Shown here piece after piece: positions 9,148-18,425 of a stretch of DNA of 25,532 bases. A program made the position numbers and the translations under genes. Within the stretch, counting starts at the first letter, position 1. Each line of letters starts with the position of its first letter. This DNA comes from a bacterium. GTDB taxonomy: Bacteria; JAGOBX01. Location: assembly GCA_029551925.1 (NCBI GenBank), contig JAKPEO010000130.1, positions 1 through 25,532 on the forward strand, in the 5' to 3' direction. Under the pieces are notes generated by a model. The model worked only from the letters and a program-made list of their open reading frames with translations, ran no database searches and was not told where the DNA came from.

Positions 9148-9705
9148 ATGCTGCAATCTGTTTATAATGATTGTAAAGATAGAATGGTAAAAGCGATAAA
9201 TGTATTAAAAAAAGATTTAGCGCAATTACGCACAGGTCGTGCGTCTGCGACAATGCTTGAACCTATAATGGTGGATTATTATGGCAGCAAGACTCCGATA
9301 AATCAAGTAGCAAATGTAAGTATTCCGGAGCCGCGTGTTATAGTAATTAAACCGTGGGATGCAAATATGATAGAACCGATATGTAAAGCTATTTTAGCAT
9401 CTGATATAGGTATCACTCCGCAGCCGGATAAAAATGTTATAAGACTGAATGTTCCTCAATTGACAGAAGAAACGCGCAAGAAATTAGTAAAATTAGCAAA
9501 AACTAAAGGCGAAGAATGTAAAGTGGCTATACGTAATGTTAGACGTGATGGAAACAATAAATTAAAAGAATTAGAAAAAGACGGAAAAATCACAGAAGAT
9601 GAACACAATAAAGGATTGAAAGTAATTCAAGATTTTACAGATAATCATATAAAAGAAGTAGATGAAATTTTAAGAAAAAAAGAAAAAGAAATTTTAGAAA
9701 TTTAA
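9148..9705 (+). CDS. frr: Ribosome recycling factor
   Basis: RRF splits post-termination ribosomes together with EF-G. At 185 residues it is full length. Diagnostic stretches are QLRTGRASATMLEPIMVDYYG (about 26-46), VIKPWDANMIEPICKAI, and the C-terminal helix RKKLVKLAKTKGEECKVAIR with NVRRDGN. GAGAGGAG (9126-9133) lies about 14 bases upstream of ATG 9148. It ends the canonical rpsB-tsf-pyrH-frr block; the ferredoxin gene starts 26 bases further on. Confidence 0.97.
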   Translation: MLQSVYNDCKDRMVKAINVLKKDLAQLRTGRASATMLEPIMVDYYGSKTPINQVANVSIPEPRVIVIKPWDANMIEPICKAILASDIGITPQPDKNVIRLNVPQLTEETRKKLVKLAKTKGEECKVAIRNVRRDGNNKLKELEKDGKITEDEHNKGLKVIQDFTDNHIKEVDEILRKKEKEILEI

Positions 9706-9731
9706 TTTTTATTTTTGGGAGGTGTGTTTTA

Positions 9732-9902
9732 ATGACACGCGTTATATCTAATGAATGTATTGCTTGCGGTTCGTGTATGTCTGAATGTCCAGTAGATGCA
9801 ATAAGTGAAGGCGATATTTATAAAATTGATTCAGATAAATGCACTGATTGCGGCGCTTGCGAAGAAGTTTGTCCTGTGAATGCAATATCAGCAGCGCAGT
9901 AA
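9732..9902 (+). CDS. Short 2[4Fe-4S] ferredoxin
   Basis: A 56-residue protein, short enough to be missed by length-filtered gene calling. Two classical cluster motifs are present: CIACGSCMSECP (residues 9-20) and CTDCGACEEVCP (37-48). Each supplies CxxCxxCxxxCP, which is the clostridial-type bacterial ferredoxin pattern. GGGAGGTG (9717-9724) lies just ahead of ATG 9732. Such ferredoxins are low-potential electron carriers, for example for pyruvate:ferredoxin oxidoreductase or hydrogenase, and point to an anaerobic metabolism. It follows frr by 26 bases, so it may be read from the same transcript up to the hairpin at 9935-9992. No partner redox enzyme is in the window. Confidence 0.95.
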   Translation: MTRVISNECIACGSCMSECPVDAISEGDIYKIDSDKCTDCGACEEVCPVNAISAAQ

Positions 9903-9934
9903 TTAATTTTGAAATTTATTTGTATTTTTCAAAA

Positions 9935-9992
9935 AAGGGTGTTTTAATAATAATTTGAGAAAATACAGTATTTTTTATTATTAAACGCCCTT
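9935..9992. terminator. Large imperfect hairpin after the ferredoxin gene; terminator or regulatory element
   Basis: The sequence around AAGGGTGTTTTAATAATAA (9935-9953) pairs with 9975-9992, with one bulged U and one G-U pair. It encloses a second small helix (9960-9965 with 9969-9974) next to a six-base bulge. Read on the plus strand the stem is followed by TTAAATT, a poor U-tract. Read on the minus strand it is followed by six Ts. It therefore looks better as a minus-strand or bidirectional terminator, although no minus-strand gene precedes it. A weak promoter (TTGAGA 9955-9960, TATTAA 9979-9984) may be embedded in it, which would make it an operator-like element for the downstream gene instead. 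Confidence 0.5.
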
Positions 9993-10017
9993 AAATTAAA
10001 AAAGGTGGTAATAAAAA

Positions 10018-10773
10018 ATGCGAGTAGATGAAATAGCAAAAATTCAAAGATTGAACGAGATATTTGAAAATAAAATATTTGAAAATAATAATAAAAATTA
10101 TGCGAGCCAAATGAATGAAGCATTGAATAGTGTAAAGGATTATTCAACGCTTAATTATCAATTAGAAAATCTTTATTACAGCGCAAACAAACTCCAAACA
10201 ACATCAGAATTCATAAGTGACAACACGCAAGCAAAAAAATATGAATTCGGCAGTTCTGCCAATACAACTGAAAATCAATATATAGACAAATTTCAAAGTT
10301 CGCAACTAAAAAATCAAATTTCTCAATTTATAGAAACATATAATACAACTATTGAAAAAGTAGAAAAATCTAATGTTAAAGATGCCTCTGAATATTTTGA
10401 CAAAACAATAATTTCAAAAAATTTAGAAAATTTAGGAATTTCTAAGGAAGAAGATGGCAGATTGAAATTTGATGAAACGAAATTTGATAAAGGTATAAAA
10501 CCGAATCAAACTGAAATAAAAGAAATTACTAATACTCTTCAAGATATAGAAAAATTAGCGCAGTCAACCAATCAAGCCATTGTTAATACAAAAACTGAAA
10601 TATCCGAAGAATTTAAAAATGTAAAAAATCAAATTACAGAATTACAATCTATATTTACTACCGAGCAAAATGAATATATAAAAAATAGTTTGAATGCATT
10701 GTTTAATGCTAATTCGCTGCAGTCAATGCTTGCTGGATTAGGAATAGCAAGGAATTTAAACGAAATTGTGTGA
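10018..10773 (+). CDS. Coiled-coil protein with FliD-C-like stretch, function unknown
   Basis: A 251-residue soluble, mostly helical protein rich in N, K, E and Q, with no signal peptide or membrane segment. Residues about 96-160 read like the C-terminal domain of the flagellar cap FliD: QFIETYNTTIEKVE, then NLENLGISKEEDGRLKFDET. In FliD this region has the pattern YN...LGI..DG.L..D. The rest is coiled coil, with a short conserved-looking tail (LQSMLAGLGIARNLNEIV). No other flagellar gene lies in the window, so a flagellar role is only a suggestion; a filament-tip or adhesin-like assembly protein is equally possible. AAAGGTGG (10001-10008) supports ATG 10018. It overlaps the start of the dus gene by eight bases. 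Confidence 0.6.
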   Translation: MRVDEIAKIQRLNEIFENKIFENNNKNYASQMNEALNSVKDYSTLNYQLENLYYSANKLQTTSEFISDNTQAKKYEFGSSANTTENQYIDKFQSSQLKNQISQFIETYNTTIEKVEKSNVKDASEYFDKTIISKNLENLGISKEEDGRLKFDETKFDKGIKPNQTEIKEITNTLQDIEKLAQSTNQAIVNTKTEISEEFKNVKNQITELQSIFTTEQNEYIKNSLNALFNANSLQSMLAGLGIARNLNEIV

Positions 10774-11743
10774 CAGACAAATTGCCGAACATTTCGAATT
10801 TAAGTTAAAAAATAAAATTATTACAGCCCCGCTGGCTGGCATTAGCGATAGGCCATTTCGTGATTTGCATTCTGAATTTTTGCCAGGATTATTATATTCA
10901 GAATTGATTTCAGCAGAAGCGCTAATCCGCAAAAATCAAAAAACATTAAAAATGTTAGATGACGCGTGCGGTTCCGATTATCCTGTGACGGTTCAGATTT
11001 TTGGCGCAGAGCCAGGACAATTTAAAAATGCAATAGAATATATACAAACGCATTACAATCCTTTTGCTATTGATATTAATATGGGCTGTCCTGTAAAAAA
11101 AATTGTAAAGAACGGCGCAGGCGCTGCGCTTATGAAAAAGCCAGAATTAATAAAAAAAATTTTAGAGACAATCTGTAAAATAGCGAAATTGCGAATAACA
11201 ATTAAAATCAGATTGGGTTGGAATAACGATAGCATCAATTATTTAGAAATTGCTAAAATAGCTGAAAATACCAATGTTTCAGCGATTGCATTACACTGTC
11301 GAACTGCTGTTCAGATGTACAGCGGCAAAGGCGATTGGCATTATGTAAAAATATTAAAAGATAATTGTAAACTACCAATAATAGGAAACGGTGATATTTT
11401 GAATTATGATGATTATTTGGAAAAATCGAGATTTTGCGATTATGTGATGATCGGCCGCGGGTTATTGTATAATCCTTTTTTAATAAAAGAAATTTTAAGC
11501 GCAGGCGAATATAAACATAATATTACTGATTTAAAAAATATAATGAAAAAACATTTGAAATTGCTGGTTGATTATTATGGTGAAATTATAGGCGTCAAGC
11601 ATTTTAGAAAATTTTTCGGTTGGTATGTTAAATCTATTGCTAATGCTAAAAAATTCCGAGAAGCAGGTTTTAGAGTTTCTAAATTTCAAGATTTTGTTTT
11701 GCTTATTGAAGAAATATACACCCCAACATTTCCAGACAATTAA
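10766..11743 (+). CDS. dusB: tRNA-dihydrouridine synthase, DusB type
   Basis: Dus enzymes reduce uridine to dihydrouridine in tRNA using FMN and NADPH. The 325-residue protein has the TIM-barrel signatures APLAGISDRPFRDL (21-34), VQIFGAEP, and DINMGCPVKKIVKNGAGAAL (103-122) with catalytic Cys108. ITIKIRLGWN, ALHCRTAVQMYSGKGDW and MIGRGLLYNP follow. The only start that keeps the family N-terminus is TTG at 10766, eight bases inside the end of the upstream gene, with AAGGA at 10749-10753. A stop codon at 10757 rules out anything earlier. The overlap implies translational coupling to the coiled-coil protein. Confidence 0.93.
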   Translation: MCDRQIAEHFEFKLKNKIITAPLAGISDRPFRDLHSEFLPGLLYSELISAEALIRKNQKTLKMLDDACGSDYPVTVQIFGAEPGQFKNAIEYIQTHYNPFAIDINMGCPVKKIVKNGAGAALMKKPELIKKILETICKIAKLRITIKIRLGWNNDSINYLEIAKIAENTNVSAIALHCRTAVQMYSGKGDWHYVKILKDNCKLPIIGNGDILNYDDYLEKSRFCDYVMIGRGLLYNPFLIKEILSAGEYKHNITDLKNIMKKHLKLLVDYYGEIIGVKHFRKFFGWYVKSIANAKKFREAGFRVSKFQDFVLLIEEIYTPTFPDN

Positions 11744-11750
11744 AAAAATA

Positions 11751-11779
11751 TTTACAAATTTTGGCGTATGTATTAAAAT
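11751..11779 (+). promoter_or_regulatory. Probable promoter of the two-gene signalling unit
   Basis: TTTACA (11751-11756) and TAAAAT (11774-11779) are separated by 17 bases and lie 39 bases ahead of the RsbT-receiver gene, just after the dusB stop. Both boxes differ from consensus by one base. In such AT-rich DNA chance matches are common, so this is moderate support. Confidence 0.55.
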
Positions 11780-11817
11780 AAAATGTAAAAAAATCCAATA
11801 AAAAAAAGGAGAAAATT

Positions 11818-12915
11818 ATGCAAATATTAAAAACTGAAAATATAAAAATAATAAATAAAAATTCAGTTAATGATATTAGAAATATAGTGCGTAAATATGC
11901 AGATGAATTAGGAATGAATATAGTCACAAAGACTAAACTATGTGCAGCGGCAAATGAATTGGCATTGAATAGTTTAAAATATTCAGTTAATCCTTTTGTG
12001 ATAATAGAATTAGTTAAATCCGAGCGTGAAAACGAAAATTTAGAAGGAGTATCATTAATATTTAAAGATGATGGTCCGGGGATAAAAGACATAAATAAAA
12101 TATTAGCAAATAGCGAAGATAGTGATACTCATGAAATCAAGCAAATAGGATTAGTCACAGCCAAGAGATTAGTTGATAGTTTTTCAATAAATTCCGAAGT
12201 AAATAAATTTACAGAAATAAAAATAGTGTGCTGGAATAAACCATTAAAAATAAAAATCAACGGATTTCCAGAAAAATCCGAAGATGATTATAAAAAAATA
12301 GTGATTAATGCTTTTGAAATAGAAGTTATAAAAAATATTTATGTTATAGATGACGAAGAATATATCTGTAATTCATTAGCGCGTAATTTAAAATTATTAA
12401 ATTATAAAGTCAAAACATTTTTGTCATCAGAAAGCGCGTGGGATTATATAGAAACGCATAAAGAAAATATACCAGATTTGATAATATCAGATTATAAATT
12501 AAAGGGGCAAACAGGTATTGAATTTTTGACAAAGATAAAAGAAAAATATCCTGATATCAGTTTAATTTTAATGACCGGTTATGGCGATAGAAAATTAGTA
12601 TTAGAAAGTTTACGAATAGGAGTAGATGAATTTTTAGACAAACCATTTAATGATGAAGATATAAGCAAAGCTATTGCAAATGTCGAAGAAAAGCGTCATC
12701 GCAGGAATAAAATAAATAGCGAAAAATACAAGTTATTGTTAAATGAACTTAATTTAAAATTAAAAAAAATCGAAAAATTAGAAAGCGAATTGCACACGGC
12801 GAAAAACGAATTAAAGAATAAATGCCTTTCATCTCAATCTGAAATAGATAGATTAAACAAAGAAATTGAAGAATTGCATAATACTGTTTTAAATATATGT
12901 CAGCGAATAAATTAA
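11818..12915 (+). CDS. RsbT-type GHKL ATPase fused to a response-regulator receiver and coiled coil
   Basis: A 365-residue protein with three parts. Residues 1-140 resemble the RsbT/RsbW serine-kinase-like ATPase fold: ANELALNSLKYS (45-56, N-box) and FKDDGPGIKDINKIL (82-96, G1 box). The lid and G2 region is the degenerate RsbT style, EIKQIGLVTAKRLVDSF. Residues 172-290 are a receiver domain with acidic D178/D179, phosphoacceptor D225 in LIISDYKL, T253 and K275 in DEFLDKPF. Residues 300-365 form a coiled coil ending in a short tail. AAGGAG (11805-11810) supports ATG 11818. The stop is one base before the start of the hybrid kinase gene, so the two are co-translated partners. Its output is probably protein phosphorylation or partner switching, since no DNA-binding domain is present. 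Confidence 0.85.
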   Translation: MQILKTENIKIINKNSVNDIRNIVRKYADELGMNIVTKTKLCAAANELALNSLKYSVNPFVIIELVKSERENENLEGVSLIFKDDGPGIKDINKILANSEDSDTHEIKQIGLVTAKRLVDSFSINSEVNKFTEIKIVCWNKPLKIKINGFPEKSEDDYKKIVINAFEIEVIKNIYVIDDEEYICNSLARNLKLLNYKVKTFLSSESAWDYIETHKENIPDLIISDYKLKGQTGIEFLTKIKEKYPDISLILMTGYGDRKLVLESLRIGVDEFLDKPFNDEDISKAIANVEEKRHRRNKINSEKYKLLLNELNLKLKKIEKLESELHTAKNELKNKCLSSQSEIDRLNKEIEELHNTVLNICQRIN

Positions 12916-12916
12916 A

Positions 12917-15900
12917 ATGTTTAACAAACTAAAAATTTTTATAATAGAAGATGAAGAATTTATAGTTAAATATTACACAGCGGCATTAAAAGATTATGAA
13001 TTTTGCGGATATGGCTCTAATTTAAAAGATGTATTAAAAAAAATTCGAGAGACCAGACCAAATCTTATAATTTCAGATATTAATTTAAAAAATAGCGAAT
13101 TAGACGGTATTGACATAGTTGAAAACATCCAGTTAGAATTTGATATACCTATAATATTTTTATCTGGTTATTGGAATGATAAACTTTTAAATCGCGCAAA
13201 AAAAATCAGAAATTATATATATCTTACTAAACCCGTAAATTTACCGACTTTAAAAACCGCTATTGAATCTATAATTTATCAACGAGAAACGAATAAATTA
13301 TTTTTAGATAATATAATAGAAGGTTATATATATTCCAAAATATGTTGTGATGAAAATAAAAAAATAAAAAATTTGATAGTGATGTCTGTTAACAAAAAAA
13401 TTGAAGAAATATTGGGATTTTCACAAAGTGAAATAATAGGTAAAAAAATTTCTGGTTTTTGCCAATTAAAATCTTGCAATTCTTTATGTAAAATAATTTC
13501 CCAACTTTCAGAAATTTCGGTTGATGCAATTAATAAAAAAACAGAATTTGAGATATTTTGCGATATATTAAATAAATGGTTTTATTGTATTGCATATTTG
13601 CCAAAGCCGGAATATTTGATTTTATTATTAAGAGATATAACATTAGAAAAACAAAAAGACATTAAATTATTAGAATTCTATTCGATTTTGCAAGAAATGC
13701 CTAATCCTATAATGCTTATAAATTTAGATGGAATAATAACATTCATAAATAAAAAATATAAACAGATGAGCGGTTATGCTTTTTCAGAAATAGTAGGAAA
13801 ACCCATTAGTTTTTTTAATGCAGGTTTTGCTGCTAAAAATTTTTATGATAATATATTAGAAATGGTTAAATTGCACGGTTATTGGAATGGCGAATTATGC
13901 AATAGACGCGCGAACGGTGAATTATTTTGGGAACGCGCTACATTTTCTTTAATAAAAGACGAACACAATAATATTTCCGAAATCATAAAAACATCAGAAG
14001 ATATTACTTTATATAAATTATCAGAAGAAAATTATATAAAAAATATTCACGCTACAAAAAATTATATTGAAAAAATAGTCGATGCAATGGCTGACGCTTT
14101 GATAGTAATAACCCCGAAAAACAAAATCAAACATATTAATTCCGCATTAATGAAACTTGTAGGATATTCGCAAAATGAACTATTAGGCGAAAATGTTAAT
14201 AAAATATTTTTAGATTTAGAAATAAATGATAATTTAAAAAAATCAATAAAAGTCGCTAAAATTTCTGAACTAAAAACAATTTTGAAAAGCAAAGCAAATG
14301 AACTGATACCAGTATCTGTAAATTTTTCATTTTTACAATATGAAGATGACTATGATAATTTTGATATTATATTTTTATGTCGCGATATTCGCGAACAGAT
14401 ACGGACGCACGAGATAATTGAATTAAGTGAAAAACGCTTTGAAATAGCGATAAAAACTGGCAATATGGCGTTTTACGAATATACGTTATATAATTCGAAA
14501 ATTGAATGGTCTAATAGTATAGACTCATTATTAAAATATGATGTCGGCGAGTTTCCAAGAACATTAGACGAAAAATTTAAAATTATTTATCCGGAAGATT
14601 TGGAATTTATCAAGCAGAAATTTGAACGGCATTTATATGAAAATTGTGAATATGAAAATGTCGAGTATAGAATATATAATAAAAATAACGAATTAAGATG
14701 GTGGCTCGAATCTATTTATACTGTTCGTGATATTGAAAATCAGCCGGTAAAAGTAATCGGGATAATTCACGATATTACTAATCGAAAAGAAACTGAGTTG
14801 AAATTAAGCAAATCATTAAATGAATTAGAAAATATACATAAAGCGCTGTTAGAAAAAGATGCAAAACTTGAAGAAATAAATAACTTGCTGTTAAAACAAA
14901 AAGAAGAAATTGATTATAGATTTAATACATTAGCGCAAAATTTGGATATCGGATTATTTAGAGTAAATTTAGCCGATAGGAAATTAGTTTATTTTAATCA
15001 AGGATTTTTAAATATATTCGGGTATTCAGCAGAAGAAATTGTCAATATCGATAGAGATAATTTTTATTTTAATAGTAATGATAGAATTAAATTAGTTGAG
15101 GATTTGAAAAAAAATGGAATAGTAAAAGATAGAATTATAGAATTCAAACAAAAAGGCGGCAAAAAAATTATAGGGCAAACCACATTAAAATTAAATGATA
15201 ATGAACCGAATTTTTTTGATGGGATAATCTATGATATTACAGAAAAATTTGAATTAATAAAAAGATTAGACGAAACATTAGATAGATACGCTGCTTTATT
15301 TGAAAATGTTAATATAGGGTTACTTTTGTTATCTACTAATGGCATAATAATCGATGCTAATGACTATGTTATAAATCTTTTTCAACTAAAAAAATCGGAT
15401 ATTTACGGGATATTTTTTAATGATTTAATAAAATATGAATCCGAAAAGATAAATTTTGAAGAATTAGAAAATGCAGAGAAAAAAATATATGAAAATATTA
15501 TTGTTGAAGTTAATGACAATTTGATAAATTTACAAATAGAATTAAAAAGGATAATTATCGCAGAAGTAGTTTTTTTATTGATGACTATTAAAGATATAAC
15601 AGAATTAATAAAATTAGAGCAGGAAAAAAATAATAATCAAATAATGCTGATACAATCAAGTAAATTAGCGGCGTTAGGCGAACTTGCAGCTGGTATAGCG
15701 CATGAGATAAATCAGCCGCTTGCTGGTATATCAATGGGACTGGAAAATCTTATAAATAAAGCGAAATTAAAACAGATTAATGAAGATTATGTTGAAAATA
15801 AATGTAAAACATTATTAAGTTATATAGATAGAATCAAACATATAATCCAGCATATTCGAATATATTCACGAGAGCAGAGCACGCAGATGGACAAAAAATT

Positions 15901-16384
15901 TAATATATTATCGCCGATATTAAATTCTTTGTCAATGGTCGGCACGCAATATATTAATCATAATATATTAATCGAGCGCGATTTTGATGAAACGGCTGAA
16001 ATATTTATTATAGGTAATGAATTCAAATTAGAACAAGTAATTTTAAATTTATTGAGCAATGCTCGCGATGCTGTTGAAGACAAATTTGAAAAATTAAAAA
16101 GTTCTGGGCAACTGGGTTCATATCGCAAAAAAATCAAGATTTCTGTTTATACTAAAAATGATGATGTTTATTTATCGATTGAAGATAATGGTTGCGGTAT
16201 AAAAAAAGAGAACATAGAAAAAATATTTAACGCGTTTTTTACTACCAAACCAGAAGGTAAAGGCACTGGCTTGGGTTTGGCTATTGTGCAGTCCATAGTA
16301 AAAGAAATGAATGCAATATTATTAGTTGATAGCTGCGAAAATGAATGGACGCGTTTTACTATTCAAATAAAAATATCAAGATGA
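12917..16384 (+). CDS. Receiver / six-PAS / histidine kinase
   Basis: A 1155-residue, apparently soluble sensor kinase. The N-terminus is a receiver (residues 5-120) with E11/D12/E13, D54 in LIISDINL and K105 in YLTKP. About six PAS-type sensor segments follow, near 128-240, 253-365, 385-495, 507-625, 668-780 and 790-898. The fourth is PAS_3-like with the [20 protein letters not shown] ending. A dimerisation domain carries phospho-acceptor His929 in [18 protein letters not shown]. The ATPase domain has [14 protein letters not shown] (1043-1056), [16 protein letters not shown], and the G2 box [14 protein letters not shown]. There is no transmembrane helix, so inputs are cytoplasmic (redox, ligand or partner). 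It starts one base after the RsbT-receiver stop, and that receiver is a plausible phosphotransfer target. Confidence 0.93.
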   Translation: MFNKLKIFIIEDEEFIVKYYTAALKDYEFCGYGSNLKDVLKKIRETRPNLIISDINLKNSELDGIDIVENIQLEFDIPIIFLSGYWNDKLLNRAKKIRNYIYLTKPVNLPTLKTAIESIIYQRETNKLFLDNIIEGYIYSKICCDENKKIKNLIVMSVNKKIEEILGFSQSEIIGKKISGFCQLKSCNSLCKIISQLSEISVDAINKKTEFEIFCDILNKWFYCIAYLPKPEYLILLLRDITLEKQKDIKLLEFYSILQEMPNPIMLINLDGIITFINKKYKQMSGYAFSEIVGKPISFFNAGFAAKNFYDNILEMVKLHGYWNGELCNRRANGELFWERATFSLIKDEHNNISEIIKTSEDITLYKLSEENYIKNIHATKNYIEKIVDAMADALIVITPKNKIKHINSALMKLVGYSQNELLGENVNKIFLDLEINDNLKKSIKVAKISELKTILKSKANELIPVSVNFSFLQYEDDYDNFDIIFLCRDIREQIRTHEIIELSEKRFEIAIKTGNMAFYEYTLYNSKIEWSNSIDSLLKYDVGEFPRTLDEKFKIIYPEDLEFIKQKFERHLYENCEYENVEYRIYNKNNELRWWLESIYTVRDIENQPVKVIGIIHDITNRKETELKLSKSLNELENIHKALLEKDAKLEEINNLLLKQKEEIDYRFNTLAQNLDIGLFRVNLADRKLVYFNQGFLNIFGYSAEEIVNIDRDNFYFNSNDRIKLVEDLKKNGIVKDRIIEFKQKGGKKIIGQTTLKLNDNEPNFFDGIIYDITEKFELIKRLDETLDRYAALFENVNIGLLLLSTNGIIIDANDYVINLFQLKKSDIYGIFFNDLIKYESEKINFEELENAEKKIYENIIVEVNDNLINLQIELKRIIIAEVVFLLMTIKDITELIKLEQEKNNNQIMLIQSSKLAALGELAAGIAHEINQPLAGISMGLENLINKAKLKQINEDYVENKCKTLLSYIDRIKHIIQHIRIYSREQSTQMDKKFNILSPILNSLSMVGTQYINHNILIERDFDETAEIFIIGNEFKLEQVILNLLSNARDAVEDKFEKLKSSGQLGSYRKKIKISVYTKNDDVYLSIEDNGCGIKKENIEKIFNAFFTTKPEGKGTGLGLAIVQSIVKEMNAILLVDSCENEWTRFTIQIKISR

Positions 16385-16385
16385 C

Positions 16386-16736
16386 TTAAAATCCTTTAAA
16401 TTTTCGCGTTTTTATCCAGACAAAACCAATATTTTTATTAAGTAATTCTTCTTTGATTTCATTAGTTACAACCATATTTTTATAAAATATTTTGAATTTA
16501 TGTTCATCGTAAATATCGCGGCTGAATATATCGCCTTCTTCGAGTTTTTCAGCAGCCACCATTTTTTCAGCGTCTCTATCTATCTTTATTTCAAATGGTT
16601 TTATTTTATTTTTTAATTCGAGTATTTTTTTTTCAGTTTTTTTATTTTTGATTTTTATAAAAATTAATGCGATTAATGATAATGCCAATAGCGCATACAG
16701 AATATAATCGTAATTATTAATTAAAAAATCTTCCAT
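16386..16736 (-). CDS. Small membrane-anchored protein with an HD-GYP-N-terminus-like domain
   Basis: A 116-residue protein. Residues about 10-30 form a single transmembrane helix (YILYALLALSLIALIFIKIK), followed by a basic, helical linker. Residues about 62-110 read EKLEEGDIFSRDIYDEHK, then LLNKNIGFVWIKT. This resembles the small beta-rich N-terminal module found ahead of HD-GYP phosphodiesterases (pattern L.pG..L..di......l...g..lt...i..L...gi..v.I). There is no HD-GYP catalytic domain here. It begins eight bases after the PNPase stop, so it is the last gene of the metG-pnp transcript. Its stop lies one base from the stop of the convergent kinase gene. Function unknown; the domain match is by eye only. 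Confidence 0.6.
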   Translation of the reverse strand: MEDFLINNYDYILYALLALSLIALIFIKIKNKKTEKKILELKNKIKPFEIKIDRDAEKMVAAEKLEEGDIFSRDIYDEHKFKIFYKNMVVTNEIKEELLNKNIGFVWIKTRKFKGF

Positions 16737-16744
16737 ATTATTTT

Positions 16745-18382
16745 TTAAAATATTGCCTCCATTTTTTCGAGAATTTCTAATCTGTTAATTTCCGCCAATT
16801 CCAGTGCTTGCGCTAAAATTTCAATATTAATGCCATTGAGTTTTATATCTAATTGCAGTCCTGTAATGCCGTCGCGTGTGCCTGCGATTTTAAAATCCAT
16901 ATCGCCGAAATGGTCTTCCGCACCTTGAATATCTGAAATTAAAATATTTTTATTGTTTTCAGAAATTAAGCCAATTGATATGCCGGCTGCGAGCGCAGAA
17001 ATCGGAACGCCAGCATTTTTTAACGCTAATGACGCGGCACATACTGACGCCATAGAAGAAGACCCGTTAGATTCCAAAATTTCAGAGACGATTCTAATGT
17101 TGCGTTTGAAATTTTTGATATACGGCATAATCGCTTTTAATGATTTTTCAGCGAGTATCCCGTGTCCGTATTCGCGGCGCGATACTGATGTTTTTCTTTG
17201 ACAATCTCCCACTGAAAATGGCGGGAAATTATAATGTAAAAAATAAGATTTATCTATATCTGAAAAGTTAGCATCATTGCGTTCAGGACCAATTGTGACA
17301 ATTCCAAGACTTTGAGTGTCGCCGCGTGTGAACAATGCCGAACCGTCTGCCGCAGGTAGCAGTCCTACCGAGCATTCTATTTGTCTTAATTCGTCTGTTT
17401 TTCTGCCATCTTCGCGATAGCCGTTTAATATGCAATTTCGTAAAATTGTATATTTAAAAGATTTTAATATTTCATTTGGGTCATATTGCTGATATTGCGC
17501 AGTATCAGCAATTTTGGAATGTATTGTATCAAAAGATAATTGCAGAGTTTTTAGAAAAATATCAATTTCTTCTTTGCGTTTTTCTAAATTTACAATATTA
17601 GCGATTTCCAATATTTGCGTGTTGTGCAGTTTGATAAGTCCTTGAAAAAATGCGGAATTTTCAATATCTTCGAGCGTTTGAATTTTTGGAATATTAGAAA
17701 ATTTATTTATAAATTCTTCTTGAATATTTATTAATTGATTAATATGTTTTTGCGCTAAATTCAGAGATTCGACGATTTCGCTGTTGTCAGCGTTATTTGC
17801 TTCGCATTCAATCATTGTAATAGCGTCTTTTGTGCCTGCGACCATAATCTGAAATTCTGAATTTTTTAGATTATTATAATCAGGATTTACAATAAGCCCG
17901 TCATTTGTTTTACATATTTTTATTCCAGCGATTTGTTTAGTATAAGGCGCACTTGATAATCCCAATGCTAATGACGCCGCTGTTATAATCATAGTATCAG
18001 GCGGTATAGTCGGATCGTTAGATAATAATATTACATCAACTACTGTCTCATTTCTGTAAAGAGACGGGAACAGCGGTCTAATTGGTCTGTCGATTAATCG
18101 CGAATACAAAATTTGCGGGATTGTCTGCGGTGTCTCGCGTTTTGTATAATTGCCGGTAATCAAGCCCTTGGCATAATCTTTTTCTAAATATGTCACAGAC
18201 AGCGGCACATAACTGCTGTCTGATTTTTTTGAATGATTGATGCTTACAATAGATAATAATACTAATTTTCCGTATTGCAGCCACACAGCAGCGTCAGCGT
18301 TTCGCGCTACTCTGCCGGTCTCTATTATTAATTTTTTTTTGTTAAATTCAGTTTCAAATTTTATTGGCTTTTTGAAATTCAT
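16745..18382 (-). CDS. pnp: Polynucleotide phosphorylase core lacking KH and S1 domains
   Basis: PNPase degrades RNA 3' to 5' by phosphorolysis. The 545-residue product covers both RNase PH cores and the helical linker. Core 1 starts at IIETGRVARNADAAV, with LYSRLIDRPIRPLFP. Core 2 has ALFTRGDTQSLG, SRREYGHG and SNGSSSMASVCAASLAL. Catalytic metal and phosphate-site residues D490, D496 and K498 (in EDHFGDMDFK) are intact. E. coli PNPase is about 711 residues and continues into KH and S1 RNA-binding domains. Here the frame stops right after the last core helix (RLEILEKMEAIF), and what follows is an unrelated membrane protein gene, not a frameshifted KH. The start ATG at 18382 has AAAGGTGG upstream. 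It follows metG by 43 bases. Confidence 0.93.
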   Translation of the reverse strand: MNFKKPIKFETEFNKKKLIIETGRVARNADAAVWLQYGKLVLLSIVSINHSKKSDSSYVPLSVTYLEKDYAKGLITGNYTKRETPQTIPQILYSRLIDRPIRPLFPSLYRNETVVDVILLSNDPTIPPDTMIITAASLALGLSSAPYTKQIAGIKICKTNDGLIVNPDYNNLKNSEFQIMVAGTKDAITMIECEANNADNSEIVESLNLAQKHINQLINIQEEFINKFSNIPKIQTLEDIENSAFFQGLIKLHNTQILEIANIVNLEKRKEEIDIFLKTLQLSFDTIHSKIADTAQYQQYDPNEILKSFKYTILRNCILNGYREDGRKTDELRQIECSVGLLPAADGSALFTRGDTQSLGIVTIGPERNDANFSDIDKSYFLHYNFPPFSVGDCQRKTSVSRREYGHGILAEKSLKAIMPYIKNFKRNIRIVSEILESNGSSSMASVCAASLALKNAGVPISALAAGISIGLISENNKNILISDIQGAEDHFGDMDFKIAGTRDGITGLQLDIKLNGINIEILAQALELAEINRLEILEKMEAIF

Positions 18383-18425
18383 TGTTTTTTTTTAACCACC
18401 TTTTGTTTTAGCAAATCATCATTAT

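Noticed and set aside
16953-17201. Plus-strand open frame inside pnp
   Set aside because: Antisense to the conserved second RNase PH core of PNPase; a shadow frame.
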